A stretch of 64,000 nt of DNA, taken from NCBI RefSeq assembly GCF_014203895.1, contig NZ_JACHJY010000004.1, positions 372,001-436,000 of the forward strand. Direction: 5' to 3'. The translations under genes and the position numbers were made by a program. The notes beneath the pieces are model-generated. The model did not search any database and was not told the DNA's origin. It saw only the letters and a list, made by a program, of their open reading frames with translations. Position 1 is the stretch's first letter; the number at the start of each line of letters is the position of its first letter. Origin of the DNA: Streptomyces nymphaeiformis (lineage in GTDB: Bacteria > Actinomycetota > Actinomycetes > Streptomycetales > Streptomycetaceae). Positions 25,888 through 33,345 of the stretch are shown in pieces.

Positions 25888-27160
25888 ACGCTCCTTGGGC
25901 CGGTACGGCGCCCGACGTCGGCGGCCAGGGAAGGTCGAGGACGTCCAGCTCCTGGCCGGACCGGGCGCCGCCGGGCGGGACGACGGCCATGCCGTCCGCG
26001 ACGGCGATGCCCCGGAGCATGGCCGGCCCGTTGTAGTGCAGCGCGACGAGGTGGTCGCCCCTGCGGACGACGGGGACGAGCCGGGTGTCGTGGGGGTGCC
26101 CGTGCACCTCGTCGAGGACGGGGGCAGGGCCCCGGCCTCCGGTGGGTGAGGTGCCGGCCAGGGCGGCGAGGAGCGGCTCGGCGAGCGTGAGGAGGCCGGA
26201 GACGGCGGCCAGCGGGTTGCCGGGCAGGCCGACGAGGTGACGACCTCCGCCCAGGGACGCGAGGAGCATCGGGTGGCCGGGGCGGACCTTCACCCCGTCG
26301 ACCAGGAGCGTGGCGCCGGCCTTGTCGAGCACCCGGTGGAGGTGGTCGACGGGCCCGGCGGCGGTGCCTCCGGTCGTGACGACCACGTCGGCGGCGGAGC
26401 CCGTGACGGCCGCGTACAGCTCCTCGGCGTCGTCGCCGATCCGCCGGGTGCCGAGCACCTCGGCGCCGAGCGCCTCCAGCCAGGGGCCGAGCATCGGGCC
26501 GAGGGCGTCACGGATGAGCCCCGCGTGGGGGAGACCTGCCGTGAGCAGCTCGTCGCCGAGGACGAGGACCTCCACCCGGGGGCGCGGCGGCACCGGGAGC
26601 TCGTCGTACCCGGCGGCCGCGGCGAGGCCCAGGACGACCGGGGTCACGGCGGTGCCCGCGGGGAGCAGTTCGTCGCCGGACCGGCACTCCTGGCCCCGGG
26701 GCCGGATGTCCTGCCGGGAGACGACGTCCCGCAGGGCGTGCAGCAGCGGCCCCTCGGTACGGGAGTGCTCGGTACGGATGACGGCGGTGGTTCCGGGCGG
26801 TACGGGGGCGCCGGTGGCGATCCGTATGGCCTCGCCGTCGGTCAGCGCGGCGGTGGGCGCGTGACCGGCGAGGACGGAGGTGTCCGCGCGGACGGTCCAG
26901 GGGCCCTGGCCCGCGACGGCCCAGCCGTCCATGGCGGAGGTGTCGAAGGAGGGCAGGTCGGTGAGGGCACGGAGCGGCTCGGCGAGGACATGGCCGAGCG
27001 CCTGCCCGAGCGGGAGGCGCCGCGGCTCGCGCCCGGCCCCCGCGGCGGTCCCGGCGCGGGCGGCGGCGGCCCGGGCCTCGGGCCAGGCGGTGGCCCGGTG
27101 CGGCTGCTCGGCCCGGTGGCCGGTGGCGGGGGCCACGGGGGCGGGCTCCTTCGACTTCAT
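25877..27160 (-). CDS. moeA: Molybdopterin molybdotransferase MoeA, 427 aa
   Basis: Inserts molybdate into adenylylated molybdopterin, the last common step of molybdenum cofactor synthesis. Family landmarks: DLPSFDTSAMDGWAV near residue 72 with the conserved Asp, VIRTEHS near 132, and the MogA-like domain with VVVTTGGTAAGPVDHL near 255 and GLPGNPLAAV near 313. The length is normal. The C-terminal residues ACFT are dictated by the parS palindrome. The upstream mobA-like gene is only 11 nt away on the same strand, so the two cofactor genes form an operon. Confidence 0.9.
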   Translation of the reverse strand: MKSKEPAPVAPATGHRAEQPHRATAWPEARAAAARAGTAAGAGREPRRLPLGQALGHVLAEPLRALTDLPSFDTSAMDGWAVAGQGPWTVRADTSVLAGHAPTAALTDGEAIRIATGAPVPPGTTAVIRTEHSRTEGPLLHALRDVVSRQDIRPRGQECRSGDELLPAGTAVTPVVLGLAAAAGYDELPVPPRPRVEVLVLGDELLTAGLPHAGLIRDALGPMLGPWLEALGAEVLGTRRIGDDAEELYAAVTGSAADVVVTTGGTAAGPVDHLHRVLDKAGATLLVDGVKVRPGHPMLLASLGGGRHLVGLPGNPLAAVSGLLTLAEPLLAALAGTSPTGGRGPAPVLDEVHGHPHDTRLVPVVRRGDHLVALHYNGPAMLRGIAVADGMAVVPPGGARSGQELDVLDLPWPPTSGAVPAQGACFT

Positions 27161-27171
27161 CCGGACTCGTC

Positions 27172-28056
27172 CTACTCGGTGGCTCGTTCGGAGGGCTGCT
27201 CGGAGGGCTGCTCGCCGTCCTCTTCGGCGGCCCAGCGCTGAGCGAGCGCCGCGGCCTTGCGGGCGGCCTCGGCGACGGCCTCGGGTCCGCCCTCGCCCGC
27301 GCGGGCCGCCGCGTAACCGACCAGGAAGGTGGTCAGGGGTGCGGCGGGGCGGGCCACGCCGTGGGCGGCGTCACGGGCGAGGTCGAGCAGCACGCCGGTG
27401 TCGACGTCCAGTTCGATGCCCAGTTCGTCTTTGACTGCGGTGATCCATTCATCAAGCACGGTCCCATGCTCCCTGATGCGCGCCCGGGCCGTGGCGATGT
27501 CCTCCCAGGTGTCGCAGTCGAAGGAGGCGAGGGGGGCCGCGGCGACCCGGGTGAGGCTCAGTCCCCCGGTGAGGAGACGCAGCGGACCGCCGGCGAGGGT
27601 GCCCCGGCGGTCGGCGATGAGAGCCAGTTCACGCAGGAGCGGGGTGCGGCGGTAGGCGGCGACGAGCGGCTGGTCCCGGCCCTCGGCGTCGGTGAGGAGC
27701 GCGGCCTCGGCCCCGGGGTCCGCGTCGAGCGCGTCGAGGAGGCGTCGGACGGTGGCCCCGTCCAGGAAGGGCAGGTCGGCGGAGAGGACGAGGAGGACGT
27801 CGGCGCCGGTCTCCCGTACGCCGGCGCCGAGCGCGGCCAGCGGCCCGCCGCCGGGCGGGTCCTCCCTGGTCCAGCGGACGGGGCGGGCGGTCGGGCGGGG
27901 TGCGGCGACGACCACGGTCCGGGCTGCGTCGGGACAGGCCGCGAGCACCCGGTCGAGGAGGGTTCGGCCCCCGATCCGTACCCCGGGCTTGTCGGATCCG
28001 CCGAGGCGCCGGGCGGCGCCCCCGGCGAGCACGACGGCGTCGTATGCGGTGGTCAC
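27172..28056 (-). CDS. mobA: MobA-like NTP transferase fused to a DUF6457 domain, 294 aa
   Basis: The N-terminal nucleotidyltransferase domain (about 1-195) has the MobA signature VVLAGGAARRLGGSDKPGV, with the GG and Lys that bind the GTP phosphates, and the metal site SADLPFL. It should attach GMP to molybdenum cofactor, giving molybdopterin guanine dinucleotide. After about residue 200 comes a separate helical domain beginning LDEWITAVKDELGIELDVD (DUF6457), known in actinomycetes both alone and fused; its role is unknown. The extreme C-terminus is a short Ser-Glu-Gln-Pro repeat. GTG start. In operon with moeA. Confidence 0.85.
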   Translation of the reverse strand: MTTAYDAVVLAGGAARRLGGSDKPGVRIGGRTLLDRVLAACPDAARTVVVAAPRPTARPVRWTREDPPGGGPLAALGAGVRETGADVLLVLSADLPFLDGATVRRLLDALDADPGAEAALLTDAEGRDQPLVAAYRRTPLLRELALIADRRGTLAGGPLRLLTGGLSLTRVAAAPLASFDCDTWEDIATARARIREHGTVLDEWITAVKDELGIELDVDTGVLLDLARDAAHGVARPAAPLTTFLVGYAAARAGEGGPEAVAEAARKAAALAQRWAAEEDGEQPSEQPSERATE

Positions 28057-28086
28057 CCCAGCAGTATGGGCCGCAGGGGGCCACGG

Positions 28087-28125
28087 CCGACGGGCCCGTC
28101 TCCCTTGCTGAGACGGGCCCGTCGG
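28087..28125 (-). terminator. Terminator of the second bkd operon
   Basis: Perfect 16-bp arms (28087-28102, 28110-28125) and a 7-nt loop, 65 nt beyond the bkdC2 stop and upstream of the mobA start. Confidence 0.85.
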
Positions 28126-28190
28126 CGGTACCGGCGGACGGCCGTACCGGGTGGGGGTCCGGTGCGGGCGTCCGGTGCGGCCGTTGTGCG

Positions 28191-29591
28191 TCAGACCGTG
28201 CGGAGCAGGACGGCAGGCTGCTCGACGCAGTCCGCCACGTACCGCAGGAAGCCGCCCGCCGTGCCGCCGTCGCAGACGCGGTGGTCGAAGGTGAGCGACA
28301 GCTGCACCACCTGACGGACGGCCAGTTCGCCCTGGTGGACCCAGGGCTTGGGGATGATCCGGCCGACACCGAGCATGGCGGCCTCGGGGTGGTTGATGAT
28401 CGGCGTGGAGCCGTCGACCCCGAACACCCCGTAGTTGTTCAGGGTGAACGTGCCGCCGGTCAGATCGGCCGGGGTGATCGCACCCTGCCGGGCCGCCTCC
28501 GTCAGCCGGGCGAACTCCTCCGTCAACGACTCGGCCGTCCTGGTCCCCGCGTCCTTGACCACGGGGACGACGAGTCCGCGCGGGGTCTGGGCGGCGAAGC
28601 CGAGGTGCACGGACGGCAGCCGGACGATCTCCCGGGCTGCGGTGTCCACCGTGGAGTTGAGCTCGGGGAACCGGGCCAGGGCATGGACGCAGATGCGCGC
28701 GAGGAGCGCGAGCAGCGAGATCTTCGGCCCGCCGGCCGCGTTCATCGCGGCCCGTGCCGCCATCAGCTCGGTCGCGTCGGCGTCGACCCAGCAGGTCGCG
28801 TCGGGGATCTCCGTACGGCTGCGGGACAGCTTGTCCGCGACCGCGCCACGGACCCCGCGCAGCGGGACACGCTCACCGGCGGCGGCGACGGAGACCGCGG
28901 CGGGGGCGGGAGTGGGCGCCGGGGCGGCGACCGGCTGCTCCAGGGCCGCGAGGGCCAGCTCCACGTCGGCCCGCAGGATCAGCCCCTCGGGCCCGGATCC
29001 GCGCACCTCCCGCAGGTCGAGGCCCCGGTCACGGGCCAGCTTCCGCACGAGCGGCGAGATGACGGGCACGGGACCGGCGGCCGCCGGAGCGCCGACCGGA
29101 GCAGGAACGGCGACCGGAGCCGGAGCGGCCACGGGGGCAGGAGCGGCGACCGGAGCCGGGGCGGCAGCCGGCGCCTGGGCAGCGGCCGCCGGGTTCGCGT
29201 GCCGCACCCGGCGGCGCCGGGCGGCGGGCCCGGCCGTGCCGTAGCCGACGAGCACATTGCCCGAGTACTCCGAGGAGACGGCCGCATCGACGTCGGCGCG
29301 GCCCACTCCCGGAGCGGCCTCCGCGAGCTCCTCCGGCGCGCCCGTGCCGCCGACGGCGACCGTCAGGAGCGGGGCGCCGACGGGCAGTTCGGTGCCCTCC
29401 TCGCCGTACCGGGCGGTGACGACACCGCCGTACGGGCAGGGCACCTCGACCATGGCCTTGGCCGTCTCGACCTCGACGACCGGCTGGTCGATGGCGACGA
29501 CGTCGCCGACGGCGACCAGCCAGCGCACGATCTCGGCCTCGGTGAGCCCCTCACCGAGGTCGGGCAGCTTGAACTCCAGGACCTGTGCCAT
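28191..29591 (-). CDS. bkdC: Branched-chain 2-oxo acid dehydrogenase E2, copy 2, 466 aa
   Basis: Same architecture as the first copy: a lipoyl domain (about 1-78) with lipoylated Lys45 in VETAKAMVEVP, an Ala/Pro linker unusually rich in repeated VAAPAPVA, a subunit-binding domain (PLVRKLARDRGLDLREVRGS), another linker, then the acyltransferase domain ending with LTFDHRVCDG. The catalytic His and Asp are kept; Val-Cys replaces the more usual Leu-Val in the DHRxxDG motif. The ATG overlaps the TGA of bkdB2 by one base. Last gene of the operon, followed by a strong terminator. Confidence 0.9.
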   Translation of the reverse strand: MAQVLEFKLPDLGEGLTEAEIVRWLVAVGDVVAIDQPVVEVETAKAMVEVPCPYGGVVTARYGEEGTELPVGAPLLTVAVGGTGAPEELAEAAPGVGRADVDAAVSSEYSGNVLVGYGTAGPAARRRRVRHANPAAAAQAPAAAPAPVAAPAPVAAPAPVAVPAPVGAPAAAGPVPVISPLVRKLARDRGLDLREVRGSGPEGLILRADVELALAALEQPVAAPAPTPAPAAVSVAAAGERVPLRGVRGAVADKLSRSRTEIPDATCWVDADATELMAARAAMNAAGGPKISLLALLARICVHALARFPELNSTVDTAAREIVRLPSVHLGFAAQTPRGLVVPVVKDAGTRTAESLTEEFARLTEAARQGAITPADLTGGTFTLNNYGVFGVDGSTPIINHPEAAMLGVGRIIPKPWVHQGELAVRQVVQLSLTFDHRVCDGGTAGGFLRYVADCVEQPAVLLRTV

Positions 29592-30637
29592 CAGTTCCCC
29601 GCCTCCCACTGCAGTCGCGCCACCGCGTCCAGGACGCGGTCCACGCCCGGCAGGTGGTGCCGCTCCAGCATCGGCGGCGGGTACGGGATGTCGAAGCCCG
29701 CGACCCGCAGCACCGGCGCCTCCAGGTGGTGGAAGCAGCGCTCGGTCACGCGCGCGGCGATCTCCGCGCCGGGGCCGCCGAAGCCGGTCGACTCGTGGAC
29801 GACGACCGCGCGGCCGGTGCGCCGCACGGAGGCGCAGACGGTCTCGTCGTCGAACGGCACGAGCGAGCGCACGTCGACGACCTCCAGGTCCCAGCCCTCG
29901 GCCTGCGCGGCCTCGGCCGCCTCCAGGCAGACCGGCACCGAGGGACCGTAGGTGATCAGGGTGGCCCCGGTGCCCCGGCGGCGCACGACGGCCTTGCCGA
30001 TCGGCTCGACGGGCGCGGGCGCCTCGGGGGACCAGTCGGACTTGGACCAGTAGAGCCGCTTGGGCTCCAGGAAGACCACCGGGTCGTCGGAGGCGATGGC
30101 CGCGCGCAGCAGCCCGTAGGCGTCCTCGACGGTGGCCGGGGTGACGACGTGCAGGCCCGGCGTGGCCGTGTAGTAGGCCTCGGAGGAGTCGCTGTGGTGC
30201 TCGACGCCGCCGATCCCGCCGCCGTACGGGACGCGGATGACGATCGGCATCGGCACGGCGCCGCGGGTGCGGTTGCGCATCTTCGCCACGTGGGAGAGCA
30301 GCTGCTCGAACGCCGGGTAGGCGAACGCGTCGAACTGCATCTCCACGACCGGCCGCAGGCCGTACATGGCCATGCCGACGGCCGCGCCGAGGATGCCCGC
30401 CTCGGCCAGCGGGGTGTCCGTGCACCGGTCCTCGCCGAACTCCTTGGCGAGCCCGTCGGTGACCCGGAAGACACCGCCGAGGGTGCCGACGTCCTCGCCC
30501 ATCACGTGGACGGTCGGGTCCTCGGCCATCGCGTCGCGCATGGCGCGCTGGAGCGCCTGCGCCATCGTGGCGGGCTTCGGCTTCGCGGCGTTCCCGCCGG
30601 CCTTGGCGGCCGCGGGGCCGGTCGTCGCGGTCGTCAT
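29591..30637 (-). CDS. bkdB: Branched-chain 2-oxo acid dehydrogenase E1 beta, copy 2, 348 aa
   Basis: Beta subunit of E1, with MGEDVGTLGGVFRVTDGLAK near residue 46, DTPLAEAGILGAAVGMAMYG near 75, RVPYGGGIGGVEHHSDSSE near 141 and VTERCFHHLEAPVLRVAG near the C-terminus. The N-terminus carries about 20 extra residues rich in Ala, Lys and Thr. I use the ATG that overlaps the upstream TGA by one base; a GTG codon directly before it is an equal alternative. It clearly differs from copy 1, consistent with an old duplication and possibly different 2-oxo acid preference. Confidence 0.9.
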   Translation of the reverse strand: MTTATTGPAAAKAGGNAAKPKPATMAQALQRAMRDAMAEDPTVHVMGEDVGTLGGVFRVTDGLAKEFGEDRCTDTPLAEAGILGAAVGMAMYGLRPVVEMQFDAFAYPAFEQLLSHVAKMRNRTRGAVPMPIVIRVPYGGGIGGVEHHSDSSEAYYTATPGLHVVTPATVEDAYGLLRAAIASDDPVVFLEPKRLYWSKSDWSPEAPAPVEPIGKAVVRRRGTGATLITYGPSVPVCLEAAEAAQAEGWDLEVVDVRSLVPFDDETVCASVRRTGRAVVVHESTGFGGPGAEIAARVTERCFHHLEAPVLRVAGFDIPYPPPMLERHHLPGVDRVLDAVARLQWEAGN

Positions 30638-31788
30638 CACGCCTCACCCTCGGCTTCGAGCTCGGCGCGCAGCTGCGCCGCCTGTTCGCGCAGCTGCGTC
30701 GTCTGCTCCGCGTAGACGTGGGAGAAGAGCTCCATCGGGTCGAGCACCGGGTCGGCGTTCATCCGTTCGCGCAGCTCCGCCGCCATCGTCTCGGCGGCCT
30801 CGGCCGCCGCGTTCCTGCCGTCCTCGTCGAGCAGGCCACGCTCCGTCAGTTCCCGTTCCATGAGGAGGATCGGGTCGTGTGCCCGCCAGGCCTCGACCTC
30901 GCCGGCCGTGCGGTAGCGGGTCGCGTCGTCGGCGTTGGTGTGGGCGTCCATCCGGTAGGTGATCGCCTCGACGAGGGTGGGTCCGCCGCCGCGTCGCGCG
31001 CGGGCCACGGCCTCGGTGAGCACCTGGTGGACGGCGACCGCGTCGTTGCCGTCGACGAGCCGGCCCGGCATCCCGTACCCGACGGCCTTGTGGGCGAGGG
31101 AGGGGGCGGCGGTCTGCTTGGCGAGCGGCACGGAGATCGCGAAGCCGTTGTTCTGGACGAGGAAGACCACGGGGGCCTGCCAGACGGCGGCGAAGTTCAG
31201 CGCCTCGTGGAAGTCGCCCTCGCTGGTGCCGCCGTCGCCGACCATGGCGAGGGCGACGACGTCGTCGCCCTTGAGGCGGGCGGCGTGGGCGAGGCCCACG
31301 GCGTGCGGGAGCTGGGTGGCGAGGGGCGTGCAGAGCGGCGCGATGCGGTGCTCGTGCGGGTCGTACCCGGTGTGCCAGTCGCCGCGCAGCAGGGTCAGTG
31401 CCTGGACGGGGTCGAGGCCCCGGGCCACGGCCGCGAGGGTGTCGCGGTACGAGGGGAAGAGCCAGTCCCGCTCCTCCAGGGCGAGGGCGGCGGCGATCTC
31501 GCACGCCTCCTGGCCGGTGGTGGACGGGTACACGGCGAGGCGGCCCTGCTTGGTGAGGGCGGTGGCCTGCGTGTTGTACCGGCGGCCGCGGACCAGCTCC
31601 GCGTAGAGCCGGAGCAGCAGCGCGGGGTCGGCGTCGGCCACGGCGTCCGTGCCGAGCACGCGCAGCGGCTCGGCCTCCGGCAGCAGCGGGGCGGGATCGG
31701 TGCGCGGCTGCCACGCCGGCGGCGGGGTCGGCCGGTAGGCGGGAACGGCACCGGGCGGCTCTTGGACTGTCGAACTGCGCTGTTGCAA
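30637..31788 (-). CDS. bkdA: Branched-chain 2-oxo acid dehydrogenase E1 alpha, copy 2, 383 aa
   Basis: ThDP-binding alpha subunit: VGDGGTSEGDFHEALNFAAV...NNGFAIS is the ThDP-Mg motif, and YRMDAHTNADDATRYR is the conserved loop. The strong ribosome site GGAGG lies 8 nt upstream of a TTG, which I take as the start. A GTG three codons earlier is fused to that ribosome site and is less plausible; a still longer frame reaches 31857. The conserved region of the family begins at about YRPTPPPAWQPR, close to this start. First gene of bkdABC2, divergent from the Lrp-type regulator. Confidence 0.87.
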   Translation of the reverse strand: MQQRSSTVQEPPGAVPAYRPTPPPAWQPRTDPAPLLPEAEPLRVLGTDAVADADPALLLRLYAELVRGRRYNTQATALTKQGRLAVYPSTTGQEACEIAAALALEERDWLFPSYRDTLAAVARGLDPVQALTLLRGDWHTGYDPHEHRIAPLCTPLATQLPHAVGLAHAARLKGDDVVALAMVGDGGTSEGDFHEALNFAAVWQAPVVFLVQNNGFAISVPLAKQTAAPSLAHKAVGYGMPGRLVDGNDAVAVHQVLTEAVARARRGGGPTLVEAITYRMDAHTNADDATRYRTAGEVEAWRAHDPILLMERELTERGLLDEDGRNAAAEAAETMAAELRERMNADPVLDPMELFSHVYAEQTTQLREQAAQLRAELEAEGEA

Positions 31789-31859
31789 CGAGTCCACCTC
31801 CTCGTGGGAGCGGGCATAAGACCCGAAGGCGGGTGGCGCGAGTGTGGCGCGCCTCACCT

Positions 31860-31873
31860 ACCGATTGTTCGGT
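31860..31873. promoter_or_regulatory. Near-match to the paa operator between bkdA2 and the Lrp gene
   Basis: ACCGATTGTTCGGT keeps both ACCG and CGGT halves of the 14-bp element seen upstream of paaN and paaA, with TG instead of CG in the centre. It suggests that the same TetR protein, or a relative, also touches this promoter region. Confidence 0.45.
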
Positions 31874-31906
31874 CGTGGAGGCATTTTGGCTACAGGCACC
31901 TCCAGC

Positions 31907-31930
31907 CTGTGGACAAACGGTTCTCCACAG
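31907..31930. promoter_or_regulatory. Dyad CTGTGGA-N10-TCCACAG containing a DnaA-box match
   Basis: The left half contains TGTGGACAA (31908-31916), the exact complement of the Streptomyces DnaA box TTGTCCACA. The right half contains the weaker TTCTCCACA. As an inverted pair 45 nt before the Lrp start it could equally be that regulator's own operator. Confidence 0.5.
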
Positions 31931-31974
31931 CCTGGGATAAGGGCAGGTCGTCCACCGGAGAGAGGCGGGGGCAC

Positions 31975-32514
31975 ATGGCGGATGAACAAATGGCCGAGGA
32001 CTGGGAGCAGGTCGTCGCCCCGGGACCGGCGGCGGGGCTCCCCGGTGTTCCCGCGCGCCCGCTGGACGCCATCGACCGCGACATCCTGCGGATCCTGCAG
32101 ACGGACGGCCGCGCTTCGATCCGCTCCGTGGCCGAGCGGGTGCACGTCTCCCGGGCCAACGCGTACGCGCGCATCAACCGGCTCATCGACGACGGGGTGA
32201 TCCGCGGCTTCAGCGCGCGCGTGAACCACGAACGGGCGGGGCACGGCGCCTCCGCCTACATCACGCTCAAGATCGTCCAGAACTCCTGGCGGACCGTGCG
32301 CGAACAGCTCCAGGCCCTGCCGGGAGCCGCGCACATCGCCCTGGTCAGCGGCGATTTCGACGTCCTGCTGCTCGTCCACACCCCGGACAACCGAACCCTG
32401 CGCGAGCTGGTGCTCACCAAGCTCCAGTCGATCCCCGAGGTGCTCTCCACCCGGACGCTGCTGGTCTTCGAGGAGACGGACCTGGACCCGGACCACCGCG
32501 ACCCGGGCCGCTGA
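31975..32514 (+). CDS. bkdR: Lrp/AsnC family regulator, probable BkdR, 179 aa
   Basis: After about 25 N-terminal residues comes the AsnC-type helix-turn-helix (LDAIDRDILRILQTDGRASI, then VAERVHVSRANAYARINRLI), and after residue 90 the RAM ligand-binding domain (ASAYITLKIV, HIALVSGDFDVLLLV). Lrp-type proteins assemble into octamers and sense amino acids such as leucine, valine or isoleucine. The gene is divergent from bkdABC2 and matches the position of bkdR in Streptomyces, so I assign it as the branched-chain catabolism regulator. The ATG follows a GAGAGGCGGGGG region. Confident in family, less in role. Confidence 0.88.
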   Translation: MADEQMAEDWEQVVAPGPAAGLPGVPARPLDAIDRDILRILQTDGRASIRSVAERVHVSRANAYARINRLIDDGVIRGFSARVNHERAGHGASAYITLKIVQNSWRTVREQLQALPGAAHIALVSGDFDVLLLVHTPDNRTLRELVLTKLQSIPEVLSTRTLLVFEETDLDPDHRDPGR

Positions 32515-32575
32515 CCCGGGCACGAGGGGACGGCAGGGCAGCCCCGTAGGCCCGTCCGGGGGAAACGGGCCGCGC

Positions 32576-32763
32576 GATGGCTCGCAGGCCCCTACGACGG
32601 CTCACCGGCTCCACGGGCCCGCGCGACGCTCCGCAGGCCCCGTACGACGGCTCACGGGCCCGCACGACGGCTCACCGGCCCGCACGACGGCTCCGCAGGC
32701 CCCGCACGACGCCTCAGCCGGCCCGCACGACGGCTCGCAGGCCCGTACGACGCCTCAGCGGGC
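32576..32763. repeat. Degenerate minisatellite of about nine 20-bp units
   Basis: Units resemble CCCGCACGACGGCTCACCGG, varying by single bases and by one or two bases in length. The array fills the gap between the convergent Lrp and TetR genes and ends inside the TetR stop codon. No terminator hairpin is seen there otherwise. Variable unit length and no equal spacers rule out CRISPR. Confidence 0.8.
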
Positions 32764-33345
32764 CGTGCGCAGCCCGTCGAAGGCCAGGTGGACGACGGTC
32801 TCGGCGAGCTGCTCGCGCTCCGCCGCGTCCGGGTGCGGCCGGTACCACTCCACCAGCGAGTTGATCATGCCGAAGAGGAGCCGGGTCGCGAGCCGGATGT
32901 CCACGTCGGCCCGCAGGTCGCCCTCGGCGGCGGCGGCCTTCAGCAGATCGGCCACCTTGTGGTCGAACTCGCGGCGCCGCTCCATCGCCCACCGCTCGGT
33001 GGCGGTGTTCCCGCGCACCCGCAGCAGCAGCGTCACGTACGGCAGCTCCGCGATCAGCACCTCGACGGTGCGGCGCGTGACGTACTCGACCTGCTCGACG
33101 GCCTTGCCGCGGCCGGCGCCCGGCTCGTCGAGGATCCCGAAGAGCCCGTCGAGCGCCCGGCTGACCGCGCGCCGCAGCAGCTCCTCCTTGCCGGAGACGT
33201 GGTGGTAGATCGAGGACTTCGAGATCCCGGCCGCCTTGGAGAGGTGCTCCATGGACGTGCCGTCGTAGCCACGCTCGTTGAAGACCCGCACCGCCACCGA
33301 GAGCAGCGTCTCGGGGGTGTACGTGTCGCGCTTCGCCGTGGTCAT
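32755..33345 (-). CDS. paaR: TetR family regulator, probable PaaR, 196 aa
   Basis: TetR helix-turn-helix at about residues 12-55 (TLLSVAVRVFNERGYDGTSM, then ISKSSIYHHVSGKEELL) and a helical ligand domain of usual length. The start codon lies in an ATGA overlap with the stop of the paaH gene upstream, so it is co-transcribed with it. Phenylacetate catabolic genes surround it, and an identical 18-bp operator lies in both paa promoter regions with the ACCGnnCGnnCGGT core I remember for corynebacterial PaaR. I therefore infer that it represses paa genes until phenylacetyl-CoA accumulates. Confidence 0.82.
   Translation of the reverse strand: MTTAKRDTYTPETLLSVAVRVFNERGYDGTSMEHLSKAAGISKSSIYHHVSGKEELLRRAVSRALDGLFGILDEPGAGRGKAVEQVEYVTRRTVEVLIAELPYVTLLLRVRGNTATERWAMERRREFDHKVADLLKAAAAEGDLRADVDIRLATRLLFGMINSLVEWYRPHPDAAEREQLAETVVHLAFDGLRTAR

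Noticed and set aside
25857..25889. Upstream GTG start of the K+ channel
   Set aside because: It would translate the parS palindrome; the ATG at 25856 gives a normal channel N-terminus.
32576..32763. Possible CRISPR array
   Set aside because: Units are only about 20 bp with no distinct spacers and no cas genes nearby.
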